Source: Anaerolinea sp.
GTDB lineage: Bacteria > Chloroflexota > Anaerolineae > Anaerolineales > Anaerolineaceae
Direction: 5' to 3'
NCBI GenBank assembly: GCA_013824865.1
Contig: PNON01000011.1
Span: 1 to 50,516, forward strand
Length of the DNA stretch: 50,516 bases
In this document: piece after piece, positions 31,843 through 39,592 of the stretch
Layout of the letters: each line of letters starts with the position of its first letter
How positions within the stretch are numbered: the stretch's first letter is position 1
Position numbers and translations under genes: made by a program
Notes under the pieces: model-generated
Databases searched by the model: none
Seen by the model: the letters and a program-made list of their open reading frames with translations, nothing else
What the model was told of the DNA's origin: nothing

Positions 31843-32870
31843 TGGCGAGCCGATTGACGATCTATGATCGCAACGGGCGGTTGATCGCTGAACTTGATGC
31901 GTCTGTGAAGCGCTCCTGGATAAAGAACAGGGCCGGCGTGGCCAGTTTCTCCACGTCCACCTTGAATGAGAAATGCAGGGAAGAATACTTGCGTTATGGA
32001 AACCTGGTACTCGTGGAACACGACAAACTGCCAGCGTGGGGCGGATATATCACCACAAACAGGGAATGGGAAAATGGGCTTGTGAAGGTGAATGCCAGGG
32101 GGATCATGGGGCGCTTTGCCGACAGGTGGGGCGTGGGTGTGTGTAACTTTGCCGGATCCCCAGGGTACGCGCTGGAGAACTTCATCAATAAAGCAAATGA
32201 GATCGATGATACCCGCATGAGAGTGGGTGAACTATCCAGGTACGGCGTTGCGAATATCATCCAGGTGCAGCGGGAAACAAAGATGTATGACTTCATCACG
32301 GCCATGATCGATGAATTCAGGGGATATCTGCTGGAATTCTCGCCATCGTTTGACGAAGGGCGAGCTCTCATTTTCAAAGGTAACTGGTACAAGCAACCTG
32401 AGGGAACTTCGCAAACTGTGCTGATGGAAGGACTCAACATCGAAGCCCAGGGGAGCGTCCTGGTTGAACAGGGCACGATCGCCAACCGGATGCACATTAC
32501 CAGCAACGGGGCGACTGAAAAGGATAAGAAGTCTATCCACTTGGATGATGAAGAGAGCAAGGCCAAATACGGACTGTATGAACTTGCGGAGACATCGTCT
32601 GTTTCCACAACTTATGTTCAAACACCCTTTGAGGAAACTGCCAGGGAAAAGCTGGCCAAGATGAAACAGCCGCGCAAACTGTACAACTTCAAGGTTCTGG
32701 ATATCGAGAGTGCCTGGTATGAAACGAGGATAGGCGCTCAATTCCGGTGTGAGCTGTACAGCAGCGGCTTCTTTGGCAGTGGACTGGGGAGCGTATCCAC
32801 TGTGAGGGTGATCGGTATGAGCTTCAGCGATGAAGGCCGTTTGGAACTGGCCTGTGAGGAGACAGAATAA
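31842..32870 (+). CDS. Tail-associated baseplate protein (ReqiPepy6 gp37 / Tal-like)
   Basis: The 342-residue protein contains LTIYDRNGRLIAELDA at the start, WGGYITTNREWENGLVKVNARG near residue 65 and a final FRCELYSSG ... VIGMSFSDEGRLELACE, all typical of the gp27-like hub proteins of Gram-positive and actinobacterial phages. It probably closes the tail tip. TAATG couples it to the previous gene and the next gene starts at its stop. Confidence 0.75.
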   Translation: MASRLTIYDRNGRLIAELDASVKRSWIKNRAGVASFSTSTLNEKCREEYLRYGNLVLVEHDKLPAWGGYITTNREWENGLVKVNARGIMGRFADRWGVGVCNFAGSPGYALENFINKANEIDDTRMRVGELSRYGVANIIQVQRETKMYDFITAMIDEFRGYLLEFSPSFDEGRALIFKGNWYKQPEGTSQTVLMEGLNIEAQGSVLVEQGTIANRMHITSNGATEKDKKSIHLDDEESKAKYGLYELAETSSVSTTYVQTPFEETAREKLAKMKQPRKLYNFKVLDIESAWYETRIGAQFRCELYSSGFFGSGLGSVSTVRVIGMSFSDEGRLELACEETE

Positions 32871-33967
32871 TGCCTTCTAAAAAGAGAAAGGTAAAGGTAA
32901 AAATGGATGATGCGTTGATCAGATGTATTGAGAATAACCTGCTTTCGCGGTTGGACAAGATGGAAGCGGATATTGCCGCGCTGAAAGTGCGCGAGATGCC
33001 AGTAAGCACCCTGGATACAATCTCTGATGATTTAGGCGACCAGCGGGCGGGGCGGTTCCTGGCTTTGAGCGCTGGCGGTGATCCTACGGATGCAGATGCC
33101 TGCGGGGTATTTCTCTCAGCCCTTGGCGAATTATTTAATGCAGTTTTATATCATCTGGGCGGAGTTAATAACGGGGTGCTGCAGTTTGGAGCCAACGCGG
33201 TTAATGGCAAATTGATGGCTGGGGCTGGTAATGTCACATTGGATGAAGATGGAATAAAAATCGTGGCAGGTACAGCTGGTGGAAAGCCCGGACAGTATAT
33301 GCCAAACAGTCTGACCTTCCTGGTTGGAGCTGACGGTATAGCAAGCCTGTTGAGTTATTTGAGCGGCGCAACCGGAATGAATTATGCAGACCTTCAGGTT
33401 ATCGGTACTTCCGCTTCTGGTGGACAACTGAAATTAATCGTCTATGAACATGGCGGGACAGAGCATGGAAGTTTTGCTTTAGCGATTGATGGAAGCGATG
33501 TGGTTACAGCTACGCTTCAAGCCGATATTACCAATATTCACGGAAAAATATCCATTGATAATTTTATTGCGGATTTAGTGACAGACCATTCCTTTAATGG
33601 TGAAACCATAATACTTGAACAAAACGAATCGCAAGCATTTGGTGATGCAGTCTATATTAATTCGACCGGAAAAGCACAACTTGGTGATGCTGATGCAATA
33701 GCAACTTCAAACTGCGTTTTCATGTGGGTGGACAACTATGATGGGTCTAATAAGCGATATGCCAAGCCTGGCGCAGTCATCCGGGACGATACCTGGAATT
33801 GGACAGTCGGGGGCAAGATATATCTGACCGTGACAGGGACGACCGGCAACACGCTCTCACAGACCGCGCCAACCGGAACGGATGATGTCATTCAGATCCT
33901 TGGGATTGCACTGACAGCGGATATCATGCTGTTCCAACCGCAATTAGTCCAGGTGGAGCATGCCTAG
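32870..33967 (+). CDS. Tail fibre / tip protein
   Basis: The 365-residue protein starts with a very basic stretch (PSKKRKVKVK) and a coiled coil (about 22-42), followed by long Gly/Ala/Thr-rich beta regions as in fibres, and a C-terminal module with TWNWTVGGKIYLTVTGTTGN. Its place after the hub gene suggests a fibre or receptor-binding element, perhaps trimeric through the coiled coil. No enzymatic motif is seen. Confidence 0.65.
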   Translation: MPSKKRKVKVKMDDALIRCIENNLLSRLDKMEADIAALKVREMPVSTLDTISDDLGDQRAGRFLALSAGGDPTDADACGVFLSALGELFNAVLYHLGGVNNGVLQFGANAVNGKLMAGAGNVTLDEDGIKIVAGTAGGKPGQYMPNSLTFLVGADGIASLLSYLSGATGMNYADLQVIGTSASGGQLKLIVYEHGGTEHGSFALAIDGSDVVTATLQADITNIHGKISIDNFIADLVTDHSFNGETIILEQNESQAFGDAVYINSTGKAQLGDADAIATSNCVFMWVDNYDGSNKRYAKPGAVIRDDTWNWTVGGKIYLTVTGTTGNTLSQTAPTGTDDVIQILGIALTADIMLFQPQLVQVEHA

Positions 33968-34631
33968 TTATTCCAATCAGGCGCCAGAATCGACGCTGAT
34001 CTACGAGGGCGCGGCGACTCTAAACTATGGTACGAATGTGCGGTTGTCGGTTGGACAAACGGCAGCCAATCAACGGCGGAGCTCCCTGCTGCGTTTCCCG
34101 ACTTTACCTTCCGGCGTTGCGACTGTTTCCAATGTGATATTCACGTTGTACAGCGCTGCAAAGAGTTTGAGTGCAAATCGGACGCTGTCTGCTTATCTCA
34201 ACCTCAAGGATTGGATTGAAGCGCAGACGACATGGAATATTTTCAAAACCTCCAATAACTGGGGAACAGCCGGCGCGCGCAATACGACCACCGATTATCT
34301 CAATTCGCTTCTCGGCTCCGCAACAGTATTGAGTACGATTGCGACAAATGCTTCGCTTGCCACCACGCTGGATAATACGCTGTTCCTGGCCTATCTGAAT
34401 AACCAGGCAACTTACCCGGGCGGGTTTGAAGTTCTGCTGACCGAGACCGGAACGGACTATTGGAACCCGCATTCTAATGATGCGGCCAACGCTGCCTACA
34501 AGCCAAAGCTGACCTTTGATTACACGCTCAGCACCCTCAATTTTAGCAGGGCCGGCGATGTGGCGGCTGCATCCATCAAGAAAATAGGTGACGTGGCGAT
34601 TGCCAGTGTCAAGAAAATAGGAGATGTGTGA
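33960..34631 (+). CDS. Tail protein with DNRLRE-like domain and KIGDV repeats
   Basis: Residues about 1-195 match the DNRLRE/disaggregatase-like surface domain (SSLLRFPTLPSGVATVSNV, then EAQTTWN and YPGGFEVLLTE). The C-terminus ends in three short repeats AGDVAAASIKKIGDVAIASV plus KKIGDV. It may be a receptor-binding or accessory adhesin. It overlaps the fibre gene by 8 bases and its TGA overlaps the lysin ATG. Confidence 0.7.
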   Translation: MPSYSNQAPESTLIYEGAATLNYGTNVRLSVGQTAANQRRSSLLRFPTLPSGVATVSNVIFTLYSAAKSLSANRTLSAYLNLKDWIEAQTTWNIFKTSNNWGTAGARNTTTDYLNSLLGSATVLSTIATNASLATTLDNTLFLAYLNNQATYPGGFEVLLTETGTDYWNPHSNDAANAAYKPKLTFDYTLSTLNFSRAGDVAAASIKKIGDVAIASVKKIGDV

Positions 34632-36349
34632 TGAATAAACAGGGAATATTTTACCCATCATTGGAAAATGTAGATAGTATTGCAACTCTGCCCAGAATAA
34701 AGAACGTGCTGGGCTGCGATTGGTTTGCCCCCCGTGTATTTGGGAAGGTACAGGATAAAGCCGGTAAATGGTACAACCGGATGGTCAACTACAAGGATCC
34801 CACAACAAAGGATGACAAGTGGCTGAAGAACTTCTTTCGGGACGCGCCTGCCAATGGTGTGAAGATATGGCTGTACGTGGATCCGCTGGGAAGCGAACCT
34901 CTTACGGAAATGAAGTTGGTGATGGAGCGCATAACTCCGTACACCAACTCGGAGGCGTTCGCGGGCGTGTTGTTCGTTGTGGATGACATGTTCAATAAAC
35001 GGACCGTGAGCGCCGTCAAACTCTATTGCGCCACCATGAAGGCGGCTGGAATTGAGGTGAACTGGGTCAACCTGGCAGTGGATTTACGGCAGGATCTGAT
35101 CGATGCCTGGAACCTGAATACCAATTACGGCCTGCGATTGGTTGTGAACTGGAAACAGTGCACCAAGGATTATGTCAGCTACGGAATTGGCAACCGCTTT
35201 ATTCCGATCTATCCCATCCAAGATGAAGCGGAATTCGGCTTCAAATTCAACCTGGCCGGCGCGAAAGAGTTCTGGAACACCTTCATGGCTCAGGATATGA
35301 TCGCGCTCGGATTGTGGCATGGCAAAGCTTTCAATGACGCGGAGATGCAGAGATTGTCCGTGCTGAAATGGACGCAGGTTGAAGCCGTGCCTGATCCGGT
35401 GGTACCGGATCCTGTGATACCCGATCCAGTAATTCCGGACCCGGTAATTCCGGACCCGGTAATTCCCGCTCCAGCAGTTTGCCCGGTGTGCGGGACTGAG
35501 CTGACCTGTCAGAAATGCCATCCGATCATCCAGGTCGTGACAGTTGAAGTTCCAGTGGTGCCTGATCAACCCCCGGCTGAGCCCGTGGCAACCGTCGGAT
35601 TTGAATTGTGGGCTGACTTTTACCAGGGAGATGAAACACCGGATTTCAAGGTGCTGGCAGAAAACGGCGTCGCGGGGATCATTGCCAAGGTCGGTTATGG
35701 ATTCAACACCAGCGGATACCGCGGGTCGGTGAAAGATAAGAAATTCAGGAGCTACATAGATGGCGCGCTGAAATATAACCTGAAAACAGCGGGCTACTGG
35801 TGGAACCATCCGACCGAGGATTGGAACCGGCAAGTGGATACCTGCCTGGATGCTGTACGGGATGCTCCGCTGCATTTCCTGTCAGTGGATATGGAAGTGG
35901 GTAGAGGCTCCATCCGGATACAGAACAATAAAGGCAAATGGATCTGGCGCGATGGTGTGTTTCCTAACAGCCAGATCAGCGGGGCGGGGCAGTTCATGTG
36001 TGAAGCGTTGGATGATCTCTATAAAGTGCTGGTGTACACCCGGACGGGCTTCATCCTGGAGTACAGCCCGAAAATGCTGGATTGGATGGTGAAATATGGG
36101 TTGTGGCTGGCTGCGTACCTGGATACTCACATCTACACATGTGATAAACGGGTGGCTGAGAGTGAAGGATTTACTTACTGCCCGACCTGGAAGAGTTACA
36201 TGGATGTATTCGCGTCGAAGCCGGACTCTAAATTGGCATTACCGAGAGGGATCGCGTCCTGGTTCATGTGGCAGTTCACGGGCGACAGGGTCAAATTGCC
36301 CGGATTAAAAAGTTATACAGACCTGAACTGGCTGCGGATCACATCATAA
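34631..36349 (+). CDS. GH25-type lysin with N-terminal second domain
   Basis: The 572-residue protein has an N-terminal domain (about 1-245) of unknown function with TIM-barrel-like strands (VNWVNLAVDLR, LRLVVNWKQ). It is followed by a PDPV/PDPVI linker (about 255-279), a CPVCGTELTCQKCH Cys knuckle (about 283-296) and a GH25-like muramidase (about 322-572). GH25 signs are ELWADFYQGD, IAKVGYG, SVDMEVG, VYTRTGF and WLAAYLDT ... MWQFTGD. It should cut peptidoglycan at lysis or infection. It is far from the candidate holins but next to fibre genes, so either endolysin or tail lysin is possible. TGATG couples it to the fibre gene. Confidence 0.8.
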   Translation: MNKQGIFYPSLENVDSIATLPRIKNVLGCDWFAPRVFGKVQDKAGKWYNRMVNYKDPTTKDDKWLKNFFRDAPANGVKIWLYVDPLGSEPLTEMKLVMERITPYTNSEAFAGVLFVVDDMFNKRTVSAVKLYCATMKAAGIEVNWVNLAVDLRQDLIDAWNLNTNYGLRLVVNWKQCTKDYVSYGIGNRFIPIYPIQDEAEFGFKFNLAGAKEFWNTFMAQDMIALGLWHGKAFNDAEMQRLSVLKWTQVEAVPDPVVPDPVIPDPVIPDPVIPDPVIPAPAVCPVCGTELTCQKCHPIIQVVTVEVPVVPDQPPAEPVATVGFELWADFYQGDETPDFKVLAENGVAGIIAKVGYGFNTSGYRGSVKDKKFRSYIDGALKYNLKTAGYWWNHPTEDWNRQVDTCLDAVRDAPLHFLSVDMEVGRGSIRIQNNKGKWIWRDGVFPNSQISGAGQFMCEALDDLYKVLVYTRTGFILEYSPKMLDWMVKYGLWLAAYLDTHIYTCDKRVAESEGFTYCPTWKSYMDVFASKPDSKLALPRGIASWFMWQFTGDRVKLPGLKSYTDLNWLRITS

Positions 36350-36376
36350 AGCTCATTGACTTCAAAGGAGCCAACA

Positions 36377-37201
36377 TTGAAGAGCGTAATCATCGTTGTG
36401 TCTGATCTGCATGTCGGGAGCCATACCGGATTGATGCCGGCGGACGGCTTCATGCTCGATAACGGCGCTGTGCTCAATCCATCCAAAGCGCAAAAGATGC
36501 TGATCACTTTCTGGCAGCACTTCTGGGATGAGTTCGTACCCGCGGCGACCAGGGGATGCCGGGAAAAGATGGTGGTGATCAACGGCGATGCGATGGACGG
36601 CAATCATCATGACGCGGTGGACCTGATACCCAACATCAAAGACCAGCGGCGGGCGGCTTTTCAGATGCTGGAACCGATCCGCAAGAAATACGATCGCTTT
36701 GTCATGCTGAGGGGAACGGAAGTCCACGGCGGTAAAAGTGAGCAGGATACTGAAGAGCTGGCCGAGAAATTGAAGGCGGTCGTGGATCCAGATACTGGCA
36801 ATTATTCCTGGTATCAATACTGGGTGGAATGCCAGGGCGTGCTGTTCCAGTTTGCTCACCATATCGGGACCACGTCGAGCGCGGCGTATGAGACCAGCGC
36901 TCCCATGCGAGAGCTGGTGTCTGGCCTGGTGGAAAGCGCTCAGTGGGGGCAACGAATGCCGGATGTATTCGTGCGATCACACCGGCATAGATATATTCCG
37001 GTGAGGATCCCCAGCGCGGGGAATAAGGATATCAGCCTGTTCATCACCCCGGCCTGGCAGCTGCGTACTCCGCATGTCGAGCGGATCGATCGTATGAGGC
37101 TGCCACACATCGGCGGAGTGATCTTTATTTGTGAGGATGGAATATGCAGGGAAAAACGGATGATCTACGAAATGCCAAAGCCAGTCATCAACCAGATGTA
37201 G
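36377..37201 (+). CDS. Calcineurin-like metallophosphoesterase
   Basis: The 274-residue protein shows the metal-binding motifs SDLHVGS (D10, H12), NGDAMDGNHHD, LRGTEVHGG and RSHRHRY of the calcineurin-like phosphoesterase fold. It would hydrolyse phosphate esters, possibly nucleic acid. The start is TTG 36377: AAAGGAG lies six bases upstream, whereas the TTG at 36356 has none. The gene follows the lysin. Its end overlaps the next start by 58 bases in another frame. Confidence 0.82.
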   Translation: MKSVIIVVSDLHVGSHTGLMPADGFMLDNGAVLNPSKAQKMLITFWQHFWDEFVPAATRGCREKMVVINGDAMDGNHHDAVDLIPNIKDQRRAAFQMLEPIRKKYDRFVMLRGTEVHGGKSEQDTEELAEKLKAVVDPDTGNYSWYQYWVECQGVLFQFAHHIGTTSSAAYETSAPMRELVSGLVESAQWGQRMPDVFVRSHRHRYIPVRIPSAGNKDISLFITPAWQLRTPHVERIDRMRLPHIGGVIFICEDGICREKRMIYEMPKPVINQM

Positions 37202-37428
37202 ATCTGACCTATTCTGAGTTATTGGATGAGCTGGCGGATGAATACGGCTCCAATGGCGATGTCAGCGAGACTGATGTGACAGCGAATCGGTTGGCGGCAA
37301 GATTGGGGGTTTGCAGACGATATGCTCAGGCAATCCTGGAAAGAAAGATTGACACGGGCAAGATGGTGAGGGAGCGGAAGCGGGATCCAGCGACAAACCG
37401 GGTGGTGTGGGTGTACAGGAAGGCGTGA
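37144..37428 (+). CDS. Winged-helix-like phage protein
   Basis: The 94-residue protein ends with a winged-helix pattern: DVTANRLAARLGVCRRYAQA (helices 2-3), then MVRERKRDPATNRVVWVYRKA as the wing. The N-terminal 20 residues overlap the metallophosphoesterase gene. It probably binds DNA, perhaps to regulate late genes. Other starts further in are possible. Confidence 0.6.
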   Translation: MQGKTDDLRNAKASHQPDVDLTYSELLDELADEYGSNGDVSETDVTANRLAARLGVCRRYAQAILERKIDTGKMVRERKRDPATNRVVWVYRKA

Positions 37429-37764
37429 ATGCTGATATATCTTGCGGGTCCAATCCGGCCATATAACAACAGGACAATGAGGGAGAACGTTGATGCCGCG
37501 AAGGAGATCGCCCTCGAACTATGGCAAAAAGGCTTTGCGGTGATCTGTCCGCACGCGAACACTGATCTACCGACTGAACTGGCCGACAAGCTCTGCAATG
37601 AAAAGATTTGGCTGGATGGCGACCTGGAAATGCTGGGAAGGTGCGATGCCCTGGTTGTCCTTCCTGGATGGGAATGGAGCAAGGGAACACAGGGCGAGAT
37701 AGAGTTCGCAAAAGCGAAGTGGATCCCGGTGTTTTATTATCCGGAGCTGCCTCAATTGATGTAA
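37429..37764 (+). CDS. DUF4406/DUF1937-like (nucleoside deoxyribosyltransferase-related) protein
   Basis: The 111-residue protein matches the small phage family with IYLAGPIRPYN, then FAVICPHANTD and DALVVLPGWEWSKGTQGEIEFAKA. These follow the nucleoside 2-deoxyribosyltransferase-like Rossmann fold. Substrate unknown; a nucleotide role is likely. The start at 37429 follows the previous stop directly. A terminator lies four bases after its stop. Confidence 0.8.
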   Translation: MLIYLAGPIRPYNNRTMRENVDAAKEIALELWQKGFAVICPHANTDLPTELADKLCNEKIWLDGDLEMLGRCDALVVLPGWEWSKGTQGEIEFAKAKWIPVFYYPELPQLM

Positions 37765-37767
37765 GAT

Positions 37768-37796
37768 AATCCCCACCTAAGGGGGATTTTTATTTG
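37768..37796 (+). terminator. Rho-independent terminator at the end of the phage late operon
   Basis: AATCCCC-ACCTAA-GGGGGATT then TTTATTTG. It ends rightward late transcription just before attR and keeps it out of the host gene. On the opposite strand the phage-form integrase stop (37790-37792) lies within it. Confidence 0.85.
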
Positions 37797-37843
37797 ATAA
37801 GACGGGTGTACTTTTTCCGGATGATATTGAAGGTAAATTGATA

Positions 37844-37854
37844 TTTAGTGTTGG
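37844..37854. other. attP left arm, TTTAGTGTTGG
   Basis: Exact inverted partner of CCAACACTAAA at 80-90. In the excised circle both flank the 13-bp core within a 51-bp imperfect palindrome (18 of 25 paired positions match). Confidence 0.8.
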
Positions 37855-37865
37855 GCAGGGTAGAG

Positions 37866-37878
37866 CCCTGGGGGCACT
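37866..37878. other. attR core (right att repeat)
   Basis: CCCTGGGGGCACT, exact copy of 62-74, that is the tRNA 3' end. Host sequence resumes at 37879 with TTTTATTTCC and the aldo/keto reductase gene. Confidence 0.9.
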
Positions 37879-37901
37879 TTTTATTTCCATTGGGAGATCA
37901 C

Positions 37902-38864
37902 ATGAATTACCGACATCTGGGAAAAGCAGGGATCAAAGTCAGTGAACTGTCGCTGGGCGCGTGGGTGACCTACGGCGGACAGGTAGGAGAAGAGGTGGCC
38001 CGTGAATGCATGATCGCAGCCTGGGAGCACGGCGTGAATTTCTTCGATAACGCCGAGGCTTACGCCAATGGCAACGCTGAGATCGTGATGGGCAATGTGC
38101 TCAAACAGGTAGGTTGGAAGCGGGAGTCTTATATCGTTTCCACCAAGATCTTCTGGGGTGGTGATGGACCCAACGATACCGGGTTGAGTTACAAGCACAT
38201 CGTTGAAGGAGCCAACAAGGCCTTGAAACGATTGCAGTTGGAATATGTGGATCTTATCTTTGCGCATCGCCCTGACCCCGAAACACCGATCGAAGAAACC
38301 GTACGCGCCATGGACCTGATCATCCGCCAGGGAAAAGCTTTCTACTGGGGTACCTCAGAATGGTCAGCGGTTGATATCATGCGCGCGGATGCCATTGCCC
38401 GCCGCGAACATCTCACCCCACCCAACATGGAGCAGCCTCAATACAATATGCTGTGGCGTGAGCGCGTGGAGAAAGAGTACGAACCGCTGTACAAGGAGTT
38501 GGGGTACGGCACCACCATCTGGTCGCCACTCGCTTCAGGCATCCTCACCGGTAAATACAACGACGGCATTCCGGAAGGCAGCCGCATGGCGCAATCGAAC
38601 ATGACCTGGCTGAAAAAAGAGGTCACCCCGGAAAAGATCAACATCGTCCGGAAAATGAAAAAAGTGGCGGACGATCTGGGTGCAAGTCAGGCACAGCTGG
38701 CCATTGCCTGGTGTTTGAAAAACCCGCATGTTTCCACGGTGATCACTGGCGCCAGCCGCGCAGAGCAAGTGCATCACAATATGAAAGCCCTGGATGTCCT
38801 CCCCCTTTTAACCTCCAACGTGATGGAAGAGATAACTGCAATCCTCGATAACAAGTTGAGCTGA
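37902..38864 (+). CDS. Aldo/keto reductase (Kv-beta/YghZ type)
   Basis: A 320-residue NADPH-dependent oxidoreductase. The catalytic tetrad is D49 and Y54 ([11 protein letters not shown]), K82 (VSTKIFWGG) and H122 ([10 protein letters not shown]). The C-terminal part with [16 protein letters not shown] is typical of the potassium-channel beta-subunit-like group. It reduces aldehydes or ketones in the cytoplasm. ATG 37902 has GGGAGA upstream; a longer frame would read through the att site and is rejected. It is the first host gene after attR. Before integration it lay only 29 bases after the tRNA-Glu gene. Confidence 0.92.
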   Translation: MNYRHLGKAGIKVSELSLGAWVTYGGQVGEEVARECMIAAWEHGVNFFDNAEAYANGNAEIVMGNVLKQVGWKRESYIVSTKIFWGGDGPNDTGLSYKHIVEGANKALKRLQLEYVDLIFAHRPDPETPIEETVRAMDLIIRQGKAFYWGTSEWSAVDIMRADAIARREHLTPPNMEQPQYNMLWRERVEKEYEPLYKELGYGTTIWSPLASGILTGKYNDGIPEGSRMAQSNMTWLKKEVTPEKINIVRKMKKVADDLGASQAQLAIAWCLKNPHVSTVITGASRAEQVHHNMKALDVLPLLTSNVMEEITAILDNKLS

Positions 38865-38886
38865 CTTAGCCCGAATGAAAAAATTA

Positions 38887-39507
38887 TTATTTTCTGGGCT
38901 GCCATTTGCATGGCAGCCTTAAATTTTGTCCATCCAAAATAATAAGGTTTTTTCGAAAAACCAGAATGCTCAATGACGCAGTAGCAATCATTAATCGGTT
39001 GTAACGCTTTAGTGGAATTTCCAAAGCTTTTGCCAGGAGTAAACGAATGCAGTCTGCGTGCGAAAAGATGGCTGTGATACCTTTCTCGATCGCCTCCTGG
39101 TCTAAAACTTCCTGCAGCGCAGTCCACAACCGCTGCTGGGTTTCTTTGAAGTCCTCCCCGCCAGGATATCCGCAGGTGTCCGGGTCACTGCGCAGCTTTG
39201 CCCAGGCAGGATCGTTATTCAGATCCGAAAAGCTTCTGCCAGTCCAATCGCCGGGGTGCATCTCGGTAAAACCGGGGTGAATTTCGATTCTAAGGTTCCT
39301 GGCTTCCGCCAGCGGCACTGCAGTCTCCATCGCCCGTTCCATTGGACTGGAAATCACCCTGCTGACCGGGACATCAGCCAGGCTGAGCCCAATCTGCCGG
39401 GCTTGTTCCTGCCCGGCCACGTTCAGGTGCAGACCGGGGCGCTGCCCGGGTAGATAGCGTCCAATTGAGTCATTTTCCCCATGGCGTATAAGCATTATCG
39501 TTGTCAT
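38887..39507 (-). CDS. Histidine phosphatase family protein
   Basis: The protein of about 206 residues has the RHG motif LIRHGEN at residues 6-12 (catalytic His9) and a second HADC(I)R motif near residue 155, the phosphoglycerate-mutase-like fold. It removes phosphate from small molecules or proteins; the substrate is unknown. I take ATG 39507 because GGATGGA precedes it; ATG 39516 and TTG 39525 are alternatives. Its last codons form a hairpin with the convergent gene end. Confidence 0.85.
   Translation of the reverse strand: MTTIMLIRHGENDSIGRYLPGQRPGLHLNVAGQEQARQIGLSLADVPVSRVISSPMERAMETAVPLAEARNLRIEIHPGFTEMHPGDWTGRSFSDLNNDPAWAKLRSDPDTCGYPGGEDFKETQQRLWTALQEVLDQEAIEKGITAIFSHADCIRLLLAKALEIPLKRYNRLMIATASLSILVFRKNLIILDGQNLRLPCKWQPRK
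38898..38919. terminator. Hairpin between convergent genes
   Basis: GGCTGCCAT-TTGC-ATGGCAGCC, followed on the minus strand by an A/T-rich run with TTTTTT. It lies inside the last codons of the phosphatase gene and between its stop and that of the reductase. It probably ends leftward transcription. Confidence 0.6.
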
Positions 39508-39592
39508 AAATTCCATCCGTAACAAATTCTCAGACCTCCCCAGGAGATCTGGTGACTGATTTTAACCCATTATTTACAGCTTGGGCATTCTG

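Larger units (their letters stand above)
62..37878. mobile_element. Complete siphovirus-like prophage integrated in tRNA-Glu
   Basis: The element is bounded by an exact 13-bp direct repeat (CCCTGGGGGCACT at 62-74 and 37866-37878) that contains the 3' end of the tRNA. It holds an ordered set of phage modules: integrase, repressor switch, replication, lysis-like membrane proteins, terminase, portal, capsid, tail, baseplate, fibres and lysin. Lysogeny genes (1-4189) face left; everything from 4301 onward faces right. No essential structural gene is obviously broken, so it may be functional. A long-tailed non-contractile virion is inferred from a single tail-tube protein, a tape measure of 573 residues, and no recognised sheath gene. 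Confidence 0.93.

Noticed and set aside
62-37878. Insertion sequences, transposases or diversity-generating retroelements
   Set aside because: I found no transposase, reverse transcriptase or template/variable repeat pair; the only mobile-looking units are the short palindromic repeats.
37848-37901. Upstream extension of the aldo/keto reductase frame through attR
   Set aside because: It would read phage and att sequence; ATG 37902 has a ribosome site and the normal family start.
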